The position numbers were made by a program, and so were the translations under genes. The notes beneath the pieces were generated by a model that was not told where the DNA came from, made no database searches, and worked only from the letters and a program-made list of their open reading frames with translations. Source: Polytrichum commune (lineage: Eukaryota; Streptophyta; Polytrichopsida; Polytrichales; Polytrichaceae). From it: DNA of 60,000 nt. Position 1 is the first letter of the stretch. Each line of letters begins with the position of its first letter. Location of the stretch: NCBI GenBank assembly GCA_950295325.1, contig OX485809.1, forward strand, positions 41,635,081 through 41,695,080. The letters run 5' to 3'. This document shows positions 29,015 through 41,404 of the stretch, piece by piece.

Positions 29015-29461
29015 TTAGGTACCGCCGAGTATTACATTAAGAAACAGGGAAGGTAACATATCTCTAATGAAGTTGTACATCGGATACTCTAATGCAAAAT
29101 TTCCCTCATTTTCACCTACATTGAAAGAGCAAAAATGGCATAATGTGTGATCTCTAAGAATTGGAATTGTCAACCACCGGTCAATTCCCTCAACAAATCT
29201 ATGATTTGGGGTGTGGTAAGGAACAATAATCATGCGTTGAGGTGGTGCCAATGGTTGCTTTAAGTGTGATTCACATTTATAATTTAGGAAGTCCTTGAGG
29301 TAAAGGTAATCTAATATATTCCCCGTGAAGTAGAAAAAGTTCCACTCTTTAGCAAGAAAGGCATGCTTTAGAGCAACGAATGTAATTTGTGATGATGTTG
29401 GGATGTCATGAGTTTCCCACTTTGATAAACTGCACAATGCTATCCAAGTGGTAGTTGTCAT
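29015..29461 (-). pseudogene. 3' end of a non-LTR retrotransposon (post-RT zinc-knuckle region), decayed
   Basis: A 148-residue frame. The region MIIVPYHTPNHRFVEGIDRW, followed by CHFCSFNVGENEGNFALEYP and MYNFIRDMLPSLF, fits the pattern R...E.GRW...R.C..C...VEDE.HF.L.CP.Y...R found after the reverse transcriptase in many plant and algal LINE-like elements. The final Cys of that motif is a Tyr here (EYPMY). No RT sequence remains upstream, consistent with the 5' truncation typical of LINEs. Confidence 0.45.
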
Positions 29462-30150
29462 TTTGTGCCAAAGGTCTAGACCTTATTCAACGGGCAATGC
29501 TATCGTGTGCGTGATGAACAATGCATAGTAAATTGTTGAGTGGTGAAGGAGGGAATCTGTTTGGAAATTTATGTACTAGTATCCTATAATTGTGGTATAA
29601 TAATATAAATAATATATTTATGAATATGAATTGGGAGTACATACAGAGTGTGATTAGCATAATGAAGTGCCTACTTTACTTCCACATTCAACTACCACAA
29701 GCATGCAACGAGGCTTTAGAATGAAATCTAGTATTAATGTTGGATTGCAAATTCATAACATTCATAAAGAAATGCCAAACATATCCCAACTATCAAGCGT
29801 GGTCTAAACTATAATACTATACTTCAAGGAGGATGCACAAATGATAAAAAGACATTTCACAAGGGATAACTTTAGGTTTTTGGCATAGAGGAAAGTGTAA
29901 GAGGCAATTGCTCACACAAACATTGAACTTTCATTGTGGGTAAGTAACACAAATGCTTAAAAAAAATTGTCATACAAAATGCAATAACAAGCACACTTAA
30001 TATAGTCTTATGTAGAATCATGCTTCGAAGCTTCATTTTACCCTTAACGTCTTCCATTCCATCTCCTCTTTAAGACCCATATCCTTTTTCATTCACCCTC
30101 CTCCTCCTCATTATCATTGTTGTCTCCCTTACCCTCCCATGCCTTGTCTT
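29462..30150. other. Noncoding interval
   Basis: AT-rich; no domain-bearing frame, no inverted ends. Nothing further seen. Confidence 0.4.
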
Positions 30151-30243
30151 GGAGAGGGCGAACCAACCCATACATTGGTTCCTTGTTATATGACTGCAAC
30201 CCTACCTCCAAGGAACCAGTGTATGGGTTGTTTCACCCCAGCC
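30151..30243. mobile_element. Small GGCGAACCAACCC foldback MITE, copy 2
   Basis: GGCGAACCAACCCATACATT pairs with GTGTATGGGTTGTTTCACCC. Flanked by a perfect 9-bp duplication CCTTGTCTT (30142-30150 and 30244-30252). A 9-bp TSD is typical of Mutator-like elements, so the family may be a Mutator-type MITE. 93 bp, noncoding. Confidence 0.85.
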
Positions 30244-30252
30244 CCTTGTCTT

Positions 30253-33200
30253 TATGAATGCCAAGTTGCGACAATCATAAGTCATCAATCAGGAACCCTA
30301 AAAACTAAAATCCCTAAAACCAAGGAAACACTCAGGGAAGACTTAAAAGGTGATTATTGTATCATCTAGGTGTCTTAAATAAGTTTCATTAGGACAAGCA
30401 TAGGGATGTGTCATGTTATTTTGGGTGTTAAGAGTCACAATTCAATCAATTTAACACAAAGATCTCAAAATTGCTCAGTCAAAGTACATGCATTTTGTGA
30501 TAGTCGCTTGACCTCACATTGTGTTCCCGGACAATAATATGATAGTGAGTTTATTTTAATTGGACCAAGTGCGGTGTTCGAGCATAGGCAAAGCCATTGA
30601 CAATAACCTTACATAAAATATCACATTTGAGTCTCTTTACCAAAGCCAAGGGCACTTTGATGTAATCGATAGTCTCGTGTAAATTAAGTTCTTTTAGTGT
30701 AACTTGAAATGACAATTCAGTCATCCTTATAAGATTCTCAGTCTTCTTTGATGATTTTTTATTTAATTATATTGTCAAACTATGGCTTGAGATAATACTC
30801 AATTTTTTTTTATCTCCTCTCACTAATCAAATATATAGACTATGGCCTAGTAGATTAACTCAACCTCGCAACTACAAATAAAAATCACTTAATCAATTTC
30901 ATGACTTACTTTGATACGGTCCTCTATGCCTCTTCGACTTCTCAATAACCTTCCATAGTCCACAGTCTCTCATGGGTACATCTTGTCCTTCCAAAGACTA
31001 TTGACCTTTCATTGCTATCTTCAAGGGTTTCCATCTACGACAAACACTTATAATCTGTAATTATACTACAATGACACATAATGGAACTTAGTTCTCTCGA
31101 GAATGTATCAAGACACTACGACTTGTCTTTCTCAAGTTCTCACCTCTAAGCATTGAATGCTTCTCATTTAGGATATTGTGTAGGGACTTGGATTGATCTC
31201 ATCAATCACATAAACTTGTGAAGTCATTCAAATATAGATACTTGAGACAATCTTACATCATATAATCAATTCTCTATACTTCTCTCAAACAATTGGTTTC
31301 AAGTTATTCTCCCTAACTCATTATAGTCCTCAATGGTTCTCTTAGATTACATGATCTCTTTCATTTGACAATCAATTTGCTAGCAAAAATTTCCCTTACT
31401 TTATTTAGTAGGCACTCGTCTATCTCATATAGATTTGGTAATTCTCAGTGAATTATCAATTTTGGGCAATCACATCTCTATCCTCATAATGATCTCATCT
31501 TAACACAGACTATTGATTGAAATTTCTCTCCAACAAAATATTTTTTTCACAATTGAACTTGTATCCAAATAATTCAATCATAGAGTATTCCAAGGTAACA
31601 AACAATATTTGGTTACGTTAATCACTCACATTACCTGAGAGGCAATATTCTCACTCTGACAACTTAAAAAAATTTCTTACTCAAATTGAATCTCTCTCAA
31701 ACGACCGACTAAGTAACTTCCAACGAATCACATACATTTTGCATGAAAGCATAGATATGATTAACAATGAATTTCCTCTCATAGGACTGCCACTTACAAA
31801 CTTTTACTAATTGTCACACATAACAGAGTCTCAACCATAAAGATCAATCAACATCACTTTGCTTTTTAAGTAGTATTATAAACTTGATACAAAGTCCTTC
31901 ATGCAAACAATTGCCTGAAGAACATTTGGTAAACTATCTCATACTCATCCTAGGAGAAGTGGGCTAGTCGATAAGAAAATAACCATTTAAGACCCATCTA
32001 CAGTGACCTTATCTTCACACCAATTCTTACGATAGTTGTGAGGTAGTAGGCTAAGGTCGAATATTAGCACTTGAGTTGAAAGATGTGTTCACCATTTATA
32101 GGAATATTACATTTTTGTAGTATTAAATGTCTGAGTGGGGCCTATGGCCTAAAAGGACATTACACTAATTATTGTATTTAGTGTCACCAATTAAGACTAC
32201 TGTATTTGTCATGCTTAACACTAATTGTATACCACCCATGTAGTGTCACCAAAACTAAAATGTAAATCTCACAATATTTGTCATTCCGTGTAAAATATTT
32301 TGGGCATAATGGATTTATAATGTTGTAATTATTGTCACTTACTAAGTGGATTTTCATTAAACTCTAATCCAAATACTAGTAATCTATGACAACACTTGTA
32401 AACTTGTTCATAAGAGGTGTCATTAGAAAAAAATTACCACAATGACATAAAGTACCATATGACACTAAATGCAAAATTGAGTGTAGTACTTCATCATACG
32501 ACAAATTTATGTTGAAGGCATACTCATCAAGTGTACAATATTCACCGTATTCATTGTCACTGCCCATTTTGAGGTATTGGTTTGGTTTCCTAACACCTAA
32601 TGAGGGGGTTGGAGTAAAAATTGGCCTCCTATAGGTCGGTTGCTAATTCATCCCAATTTAAGCTCACTAGATTAATTTCGGGGCCTTTGACCTCAACTTA
32701 GGGGTTTTAATATCCTCAAATTAAAACATCCAAGCTCTACAATAATAGTTAGTGTTTTCATCCTCCTTTACCACGGTTCACCTTCCCTTCGTAGGTGTTG
32801 CGAACATTCATCCTTGAGATATATATGGTCCTATAGATTTATGCTTGTGATACAAATTATTATTATTATTATTATTATTTCATTTAGCATTCTCAGAGAC
32901 CAAAATATCATCCAAATTAGTTATATAACATAACTTTGTGTGCAACTCTCATTATGTGGACCCTCAAAATATAACAAGACAGTGCTCTAAAAGATGTGTA
33001 GGGAGACTCGTATTCAAATTGAACTCCCAACCTCCGACTATTATATTCTGAGGGCCCACGTCGCTAAGTAATGTTATGTGTTTGTACTTTCTTTGTGCAA
33101 ACTCAAATATCTATAGTACTATACAATTTCCAAATATGAGGTAGTAGATACCAAAGATATTGTACTACAATGTATATGGTGTAAAGTGTCACTTTCTATT

Positions 33201-34713
33201 TGGAGTTTCGGAGTGCTATAACTTCTTGCCCAGAATAAAATCTCTTAGCACGTAAAATGTAGTTTTCATCGTGTAATGTTCATATTGCAAACTCCTGATT
33301 TCTAGTGTAATGTTCATTTTTCCGGTACAATCTCCTGACTTCTAGTGTTTGGGGATGTTAATAAGACAATTTTCAAATAACACAAGAACATGGTCTTATC
33401 TTAAAAGTGGTATTAATCAATAAATCTTTTTCTGTATGTCTAACTGCCTGTTAAGAGTAAATAGTTCTAAACATTTCCATATCCCAAGTTTTGAATGTCA
33501 AATGACCCTTTAAAGATCTTGCTTGGTAATGAAGTGTCCTCATCATTGATTGTCTTACGTGATGCTAACACACATAGTTTTCACAAAATACTATTATTTC
33601 ATTAGTGGTCAATTTTTCCATGAAAATAAATAAACCAATATGTCATCGCCCACACTTCATTTAGGAACTCTGTAAAAGCAAATGGAGACCCACAAATCTT
33701 GTGGCCAAGTTATTAGGTACTACATCGACAAGTATTAACAAGCTTTCTCAAATTCACACCCTTTGCCAAAGTGTGGCAACTCGCTTAAGCAACCCATGTT
33801 TAGAGCATGGCATCTAATGGTGGCACAAAGAAAAAAGAAAGGCGACTATGATGTTGCGATTGGCGTGAATTATGGTGTTGTTTCATTTTCGAGTTGGTCT
33901 GAATTTATACGTAATCCCGATATGGGCATTACAAAAATTAGAGGGGCCCCGACAACTATTCGTCCTTTCAAAGGTGTACACCTTGAATGAGTGCAGACAA
34001 GCCGTCCAACATAAATCTTCCCCAAGGGCAAGCTCCTAGATTCTCACATAGTTGGTTGAAAATATCCGATTCACATAAATACCCTCACATTACTTGTGCC
34101 GTATGTTTTCGACGATTCACTGCCACATCAAGCGCACTTTCCAGGGCTCCTTGGTTGTCAAGTCCATCATCACTGGGCACCTGCCTTTTTATTCGTTGTG
34201 CCTCAATTATCTTTTCCTTTGCAACTAGACCGGACTGGTTCCGTGCAACCCAACATGTATCCCGACCCTGCACTCGTCCCCAACAGTACATCCGTTGACC
34301 TATGAGACCCTCGTGATCCAATGGACCGTTGACTGCTCCATGTTTTGGGTTGCCTATTGTGTGAAACAGATCACCTAAACCATGTGTGCATGTGTCCTAG
34401 GCAATGGTGGAGATAGTCTCTTGCATGAGGCGAGCATGGTTTGGTGCATGGCCAAACTACACTTGCTCAACTTCGAGCCAACTATGATCTACTATGATAA
34501 GTTCATGATCTTAGTGACAAATAATTGTGTAAGTATTAACTCTTTGAACCTTAAACTAGGCATTGAAGTAGTAACTAGTATCCCAAAAATTGGACGTCGC
34601 AATGATGACCTAGAGCACCTCCACATGTACTTGTCCATGCATTGCAAATTTCAACCAAACCCTAAACCCAAAAGCTAGAGAAGCAACCACAAGAAGAAGA
34701 GAAGAAAAGCCAC
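30253..34713. other. Long AT-rich interval without a supported gene
   Basis: Holds a (TTA)n run at about 32858-32880, GTGTCA/TGACAC-rich segments at 32110-32560 that share TATTTAGTGTCAC with 24148, and an end of the GGGCCC MITE family at 33015-33075. Frames at 33763-33990 (plus) and 34085-34321 (minus; GQRMYCWGRVQGRDTCWVAR) look mildly protein-like but match no family I know. Confidence 0.35.
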
Positions 34714-34890
34714 CTATGAGCTCCACCTTTTCTCCACCAAGGCCTTGTTGGGAGGCTTGGCCCGAGAAGTCAATTCAATATTGAGATCCACCTCCCTCTC
34801 TGGAGGCAACTCCACAAGAAATTCAATTGTAAGCATGTCATTAAAATCATGCAAATTATGAGACACAAATTGTGGCGAACATTCTTTCTT
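34714..34890 (-). pseudogene. Fragment of a second Ty3/gypsy pol (pre-RT region)
   Basis: The minus strand reads FNDMLTIEFLVELPPEREVD then LNIELTSRAKPPNKALVEKR. This fits the conserved gypsy stretch FxDVF...LPPEREVDHxIxL...PP.KAPYR just ahead of the reverse transcriptase. The YR core is already lost and a stop follows. Its sequence differs from the pre-RT region of the element at 844-10239, so it comes from a different gypsy family. Confidence 0.6.
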
Positions 34891-37058
34891 TGTAATTCAT
34901 TTGAAAACTTTTCCTCACAAAATTAATACATGTTGTTCTTCATATAGCTTGTGCATTATCACCATGTTAGTTCCTACACTCTCTAGATCTAACATTTAAG
35001 TGAATGGAAAAGGTTTTGATTTCTCGTTCTTGCCTATTGCCATTATATGCACCCTTAAGTTTTTGTCTAACTTTTGTTCCCTAGAATTATGGAAAGGTGT
35101 TTCCTAGCACCGCATCTATGCTTCCTAGTTTGCAATCCCAAACCGTGTAAACGATTTGGACCACTTGTGTCATTTTTGAGCTTAGCAGGGCGAGGGTCAA
35201 TCACAATGGTGACTTCCAAATTTTTATAAAAAATAAATAACTAATTAAATAAAAACTTTAATTTTGTGCAAAGGGGTTTGCAAGGCCTTCTCCAAGTATG
35301 AGAAAAAATTGACGACTTCTAAAAGGTATTATCTCATGGACTTTGTGGATTAAGATATTTGATGAAGTTTTGAGCCACGATCAATGGCTTGCCTCCAAAA
35401 TGAAATCCCCATTTGAGATAAATATATAATGTGTGTGAATGCGACTTAGGCTAGGGCATGTCAAGACTCATAAGGAGCTCTCCTTGGTGACCATGATCAA
35501 CATTGGGGTGCGGAGGCAACCTTTGAAGCATATATTAGAAATTAGATGGAACCATAATCAAGAGTAGGGGGTTTGGCTATTTGGGGCGGATTCTTCTTTT
35601 GGTGGTTTGGGGATTGTCCTTGATTCTTTGATTATTTCTCTTTTCTTCTTTATGCGGCATTATGATACACTTGAGAACCCCCCCCCCCACCGCCTCCCCT
35701 CCAAACGGGCACGTCTTCTTGGCATTCATTGGCCTTTTTTTTTACTAAATAAGTGATTAAAAATAACATAGAACAATCTCAATCTATGTAGGTATAAGCC
35801 ATGTATGTTGGGATGTGGTTAGGTGACTATACCAGCATGCAAGTGCTATGTAGATACCCATTGTATATCTTAGTGGGTGGGGGTATGTGGGAGCTTACAA
35901 CCCCTGCAAAAGCTTCAAGTTTGTTCATGGAGTGGAGAAAAGGCTTCCCAAATCAATAATATGGTGCAACTTTGGAAAACTCGAAGGGTTGTGGAGGAGA
36001 TATGGAATTTGATGTTTGTTGAACACAAATCGATGCAATGAAGATCACAGTGGTGGGTTGTGAGTTGTGTAGTTCCTAGGAAAAGTCGCAAGTCTCTTGG
36101 AACAAATATGACACCATGTTAGGTTTGTTGCTAACAATTTTCTTTTTAGATTTGAATTCAACACACATATCATATAGCAAATCCCCGTACAAGAACATAT
36201 TGGCACAATATCAAGACTTTGGAAAAGCATGCTATACAAACCCTAATTCAATTATTTGGATGCCACGTGTTATTGTGGGAGGTACAATGAACTTGGACAA
36301 CACATGCCCAACTACACCACTATGTGGAATCAATTTGCCTTTGCAAAAAGGTTGCTTCTTTAATTACTCAAACAAATTACCTTGGGTGTGAAAAAACCAA
36401 ATCACAAGACCTTCTAACGTCGTTCATTCATACATACGTATAACAACCCCAGTAAGATGCTTCATTGTAATTGTGATTGTGGTAAAGTTTAAAAAAATCA
36501 AAATAGTGTGGAATATGGATAAAAACTGCACATACCGTAGCACCTTTACCACTTCGGCACTATTGAAACTATTTTCCGGGAGACCGGGAATCCTGGAAAT
36601 AATTCCTCTAAAATATCAACAATAATCATCATTATAGAAAACGGAGGTTCCCTCAAATCTGGGATTTGTTGATTCTGAAATAGAAAGCATAATCTTGCGT
36701 CGCCTATAAATAGACAAAGCGGTAAATGTACTGGGGTATCATCAGTGGTGGTGTATTTCCAAAAGGGAACCCTAAAAATATAAAAGAGCAAAAGGAAAGG
36801 AAAGGAGAGTAGACTCAGTAGAGTAGAGAGTAGAGTGGGGTCATATAGCCAATCGGATGCCCAGTGTTGCGTTCCCTGTATTCCTCCCAGCTCCTTGGAA
36901 ATATCTGGTGCCCTGTTGATCGACCTTCAGCGCCCGAACTTTGAGGGGGGGGAAAACAAAAGAAGAGGGAATCTAGGGCAAAGCATGCGCCACCAATAAA
37001 GGATTGGGGTTGGAGTATGCTCTCTCAATATATACTTCCTTCTTATTATTATTACGAT
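34891..37058. other. Noncoding interval
   Basis: Poly-C run at about 35680-35690. The frame 36116-36391 (plus, 91 residues) has no recognisable domain. The 36780-36850 region is GAGTAGA-rich. The final ATTATTATTACGAT is the target of the hAT element that follows and recurs as ATTATTATGAT near 39030. Confidence 0.35.
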
Positions 37059-37943
37059 CAGGGGTGTTTTTTCACAAGGTCCCTAACATGTCTAGGGACA
37101 TGTTCATAAAAAAAAAACATTTCCAGTGGACGGGTTCTTAGAAAATGAACCGGTTTTGGGACGTGTCAAATTCACTTTGGACGGGTTCTAAAAATAACAT
37201 TTTTTTAAATTTAAAAAATGGTATAAATATCAATTACGTTATGTCATATATCACATGTGAATATAAGCATAATGCAATGCCAACCAGTTCAAACCAGAAG
37301 ATTCGTTCTACAACCTCAAAACCAAGCTCGCAAATTTGGTTGGGGGGCCAAGGTGAACACTTCATTTGGATTCTTGCTGCATGAAATGAGATATGGAGCT
37401 TTGGTTCGAGTGCAATCTTGAACTTGCAGGACTAAAGTAGGGAAGTCAAGTGTGCAAGGGGTTTAGGGTGGCACAATCTGAATTTTTATATGTTGGATGG
37501 AGAAGAGGTGTCCTCGTATGTGATAATTTATCCGTCTCTCTAAACTTGCAGACCTTGGAACATCGGACTTGAAAGTGTCACAATTTCTTCATCGGAATCG
37601 TGATGGGGCTTGAGACTTGAACCTGCAAAATCAATCCAACTAATAAATAGACAACGCTTGCACTATCCTTGCAAAGACAACGCTTCCACCATCTTAGGCA
37701 CATGTAAGGCTCAAATATCTACTCATACATTGACCCAACAACTTACAAGCTCAACCCTACAATTTGCTAGGGTTTAACTCGAATTGACAGAAATTTCCTG
37801 CACAACCCTCGAATCTGCACTCAACCCACAACAAAAGAGAGGAATAAGACTCTCAAGATTTAGGATGCTAATGAATCGAACATATGCAACTGAAAGCTAA
37901 AGCAACTGAGAGACCGGTGAGAGATAACTTGATTGCAGTCGTC

Positions 37944-38200
37944 AAATGAACCGGTTGAATTTGAGAAAACACCTATTGAAGTTCAAGATTGCAAGAGGAG
38001 ATTGTTCCAGCGGCACTCTTCAACTTCTTGAATTCGAGTTAGTTTCAAATGAACCGGTTGAGTTTGAGAAAACACATGTTGAAGTTCAAGATTGCAGGAG
38101 GAGATTGTTCCATCGGCACTCTCCAACTTCTTGAATTCGAGTTAGTTTCAAATGAACTGGTTGAGTTTGAGTGACTGAGTCTAGTTCAGTTTCTCTGAAC
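37944..38200. repeat. 103-bp tandem repeat inside the hAT element
   Basis: AAATGAACCGGTTGA(A/G)TTTGAG starts at 37944, 38047 and 38150 (as AACTGGTTG in the last), an exact 103-bp period, about 2.3 copies. The same AACCGGTTGAGTTTGAG block is present in the foldback family, which suggests capture of a foldback fragment. Confidence 0.9.
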
Positions 38201-38382
38201 TAGTCTGTGGACAAACATACAAAATGGGGCAGTGGCAGGCTGGCAAATTGGTAATTATAATAGAAAAAGTAGAAATGAACGAAGATAGTAAGATACTATT
38301 GTTTCCAAGTGGCAAGTGCACCAATCACATGCCGACATCTTTCGGGTTATCTTTATCGATTTGTTTTTTCCTTTAACCTTTT

Positions 38383-38515
38383 CATGGACGGGTTGGTTAG
38401 AAATTACCGGTTTTGGGACGGGTTGTTTTTTCTTCAACCTTTCCATGGACGGGTTGGTTTTGAAATTACCGGTTTTGGGACGGGTTGCAATTTTTTTTGC
38501 CTTTCAATTCGAGGT
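38383..38515. repeat. 61-bp tandem repeat of GGACGGGTT subterminal motifs
   Basis: CATGGACGGGTTGGTT recurs at 38383 and 38444, each followed by AAATTACCGGTTTTGGGACG. A related single unit is at the opposite end of the element (37129-37190). Likely transposase-binding subterminal repeats. Confidence 0.85.
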
Positions 38516-38639
38516 TTTGGGACGTGGACGGGTAAAAACTTTGTGAAAAAACAGCCCTGATTACGATGCCTGCCGCGCTCCAATGTACGAGGAGAGCCGA
38601 CCGGTAGTAAAGGGTCCGCTTGAGTTTGAAGCAGTGACG

Positions 38640-39275
38640 GGGGAGGTTTATAAAGGGCATAAGTTAATCGGTTGAGATCCTTCCGAGTGTTTGCAAGTCC
38701 CACCGGTTACATGTTGACGACATCCTCCGGTTTCCCATTTTTGAATTGAGGTGTGTTCTATAAATTCCTCTAAAACGGTCGGTAGTTTTCCTGCAGTCTT
38801 TGGACTTCAACCGGTCTTTCCTCAAACTCCACCGGTTCATTTGTAACTACCTGCCGGTTCTCCCCGATCATTGGTTTGAGGAGACGAACACCGGTCGACG
38901 TTCGAGAATCAAGACTCCAGGAAAACTACCCCTCGTTGTAGAGGAATCCACTGGAATGTGCCTCAATTTAATAAAGAAACACCCGAACGATGTCAACATG
39001 GAGCTGGTTGGGTGCGCTTAATACTTATTATTATGATGTCGCGCTTCAGAGTATGGGGAGAGCCAACCGGTAGAAAAGATGAGCCGGTTGAGTTTGAGAG
39101 AACAACCACTGGTTGAGGTTCAAGACTCCAGGAAAACCACCCCTCATTTTAGAGGAATCCATTGGATTACGCCTCAATTTAATAAGGAAACACCCGAATG
39201 ATGTCAACATGTGACTGGTTGGACTTGGAAACACCAGGAGGATCTCGACCGATTACGATGCCCAAAAACCTCCAA
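38640..39275. mobile_element. CCGGTT-type foldback element, copy C (two inverted halves plus an extra arm)
   Basis: Left end GGGGAGGTTTATAAAGGGCA, then GGTTGAGATCC, GTGTTTGCAAGTCCCACCGG and ACATGTTGACGACATC. Right-oriented arms end at about 39005 (GATGTCAACATGGAGCTGG) and again at 39275 (TGCCCAAAAACCTCC). The second right arm looks like a tandem duplicate, since both follow GGAGAGCC(A/G)ACCGGTAG. Noncoding. Confidence 0.7.
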
Positions 39276-39289
39276 AGTCGTCACCGGTG

Positions 39290-39960
39290 CTCATGTCTTA
39301 TTAAACACACCCCCGAATCCATTACGTCCCCGGGAAAACCTCTCTTCACCATCCTCGCGCCATCACTAAACCCCTCATCCCACCTCTCCATCATCCCTCC
39401 GTCGAATACGTCGAGGTTGCCTAAGGTACATTGTTGTTGTTGTTTTAGGGTTTAGGTTTTGTGCGTTTTTTACAGCCCGGGAGGCCGGGGCGGGGACAAC
39501 GTTCAGTCGGTGCGTGCGTGGGAAGAGAAATGCGGTTGGGGGGGATGATTGTTGTTGTTGTTGTTGTTAGGGTTTGGGGATGAGCCTCCTTCCAATAATG
39601 CATCTGCCCGTACTAGTAAGCAGCATCTTGGGATGAGGAGTGGTGTGGTCTTGTGCAACTACCATATCACCCCCACCGATCACACTCAGACTGCCATCAC
39701 CAAGCCCCGCTCCCTCCCCCCCTGCAACACCCACCTCATGCAAATGCCCCCCCCCCCAAAGCCCATACGGAAGAGGGGGCATGGGTGTTTCGCAACACAT
39801 GATGCAACTAGAAGTTCGGTTGCGGACTCGTCGTAGTCGCGTTGCACGAGAATCACTTGAACGGCCGACAATCGTCGATCGAGGTCGATTACAAAATTTG
39901 TATCCGGAAGCTATTGTAATCAACGTCCGGCTGTAATCGACCGTTGTTAGTCATCTTTGT
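39290..39960 (+). other. GC-richer, exon-like stretch (candidate host gene start)
   Basis: Base composition changes sharply from the flanks. CGAGGTTGCCTAAG|GTACATTG near 39422 resembles a splice donor, followed by TTGTTGTTGTTTTAGGGTTTAG-type plant 5' UTR sequence. The frame at 39640-39936 ends RRSRVARESLERPTIVDRGR ... LYPEAIVIN, which looks protein-like, but its first half is Pro/Ser low complexity. No known domain. Possible first exons of a gene or a decayed one. Confidence 0.25.
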
Positions 39961-40330
39961 TATTCTTGTTCAACGCAGCTGCAAGTTACGCTTGTCCGGG
40001 GGCAACTGAAATTCTGGTCATGTTGTGTGTTGCAAAAATCTCGTATGGGTCCTGGGGGGTGCACCTTGCGTAACACGTATGAGTATACGTGAGTGCACAA
40101 AATCAAGAGTGCATGTGTTGGTCAATTGAATGGCAATCCAACTTTGTCTTAAGATCGATTGACTCGGATTAAGGCTAGCGTATTATATGTGAATCCTAAA
40201 CTCCTTACCGCTACGAATCATGATAAATCTTGGTTGTGATTGTGGAGTGTGTTTCTTGAACACACATGGAACTAGAATTGTCAAAAGAATGTGGTAGACC
40301 AATAAAGTTAGCTCTAATTGAGGTTTAGTG

Positions 40331-40470
40331 TGTGGGAGGGTTTATAGGATGCATAAAGTGTTTGGCAATCGTTGGGTGGAGTATAAGGATCCACTTGACT
40401 TGATGGATTGTCCATCAAACATGGAGATTGGTTTATGTTGGTATCCAAAAGAAACTAACAATAATGGACT
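40331..40470 (+). pseudogene. Fragment of unrecognised repeated protein, copy 1 (KDZ-transposase-tail-like?)
   Basis: Reads CGRVYRMHKVFGNRWVEYKD then PLDLMDCPSNMEIGLCWYPK. It aligns residue for residue with 41093-41404. The pattern GRV..M....G.RW...P.DLL is reminiscent of C-terminal segments of Kyakuja-Dileera-Zisupton type transposases as I remember them, but I cannot confirm that. A stop follows shortly after. Confidence 0.5.
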
Positions 40471-41092
40471 TATCATCTTATGGATCATTTGATAGCAAAT
40501 TTAGAAGCAATAATTGCATTGGGTTCTATGACATAAAATGTAGACTTAGATGCTTACTTGTATGTAGAGTTTTTTATTTTTTATTTTTTATTTTTTATTT
40601 TTTATTTTAAGTATGTTGCAAATGCACATGGTTTTTGGTTTTTAATGAAAGGTGCACCCCCCCGGTGGGTACATGCATAGTGAATCTTCCAACAATGAAA
40701 GTGTCAAGAGGTAATTTAACCCTTTCGGCACCAAAAATTCATTTCAATATACCATAGGCACCCTGGGGGGTGCACTATAATATCCCATATGGAACCACGT
40801 GAGCAAACAAAAGGGGTATTGATTGTGGGGTAGGCTTACAAAATATACATGAGCTCAGGGTATTACTTTGGTCAATTTCGGAAATTTACATAGCCCATTT
40901 TTAATATGATAAGAATTGTACATATACACAAAGGCCCATTCCCTTATAACATGTAGGTAAGAAGTAACTCTTGTTATATACCAAGCTCGAGAAGAAAATA
41001 TCAAGAGTTGGTGATAATGAGTCCAATCTAAAATTGGGGTGTGATTGTGCTTTGGCTTTTGTCACCGAGGGCATGATTGAAAAAAATCAATT

Positions 41093-41404
41093 AAGAGGAA
41101 GGCCAAGAAATCAAAAGCATTGACCACTGGAACTTGGTATTTAGGAAGAGTTTACAAAATGCGTAGAAAAATTGCTAATAGGTGGGTTGAATATAGAGAA
41201 CCAATTCATTTGTTGGATTGACCATCTCTTATGGAGATTGGATTGTGTTGGTACCAAAAAATTCAAGGATCACTATGGACATATGACTTCATATATCATA
41301 TCATGGTAGACTTAGAAACTATTATTGCACTAGCTACAATAACAATGTATGAGTTACAACCTATGGATGAAAAAGTGTTTAATGATTTTATCAATGATAA
41401 ATAA
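41093..41404 (+). pseudogene. Fragment of unrecognised repeated protein, copy 2
   Basis: A 104-codon frame with one internal TGA. It has a basic start (KRKAKKSKALTTGTWYLGRV), then YKMRRKIANRWVEYREPIHL, EIGLCWYQK, and a C-terminal segment MVDLETIIALATITMYELQP ending DEKVFNDFINDK-stop. The C-terminus matches the fragment at 19296-19358 and the middle matches copy 1. Three diverged copies with the same natural stop indicate a real, once-mobile coding sequence. Confidence 0.5.

Larger units (their letters stand above)
37059..38559. mobile_element. hAT element with CAGGG termini, non-autonomous
   Basis: Begins CAGGGGTGTTTTTTCACAAG and ends TTTGTGAAAAAACAGCCCTG (inverted, one or two mismatches), flanked by the perfect 8-bp duplication ATTACGAT (37051-37058 and 38560-38567). 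CAGGG plus an 8-bp TSD is the textbook hAT signature. Subterminal GGACGGGTT and CCGGTTTTGGGACG motifs are repeated at both ends, as expected for hAT transposase-binding sites. 1,501 bp, no transposase frame. Confidence 0.95.

Noticed and set aside
30253-34713. CRISPR-like or phage-type arrays
   Set aside because: No regularly spaced repeats; AT-rich eukaryotic intergenic DNA.
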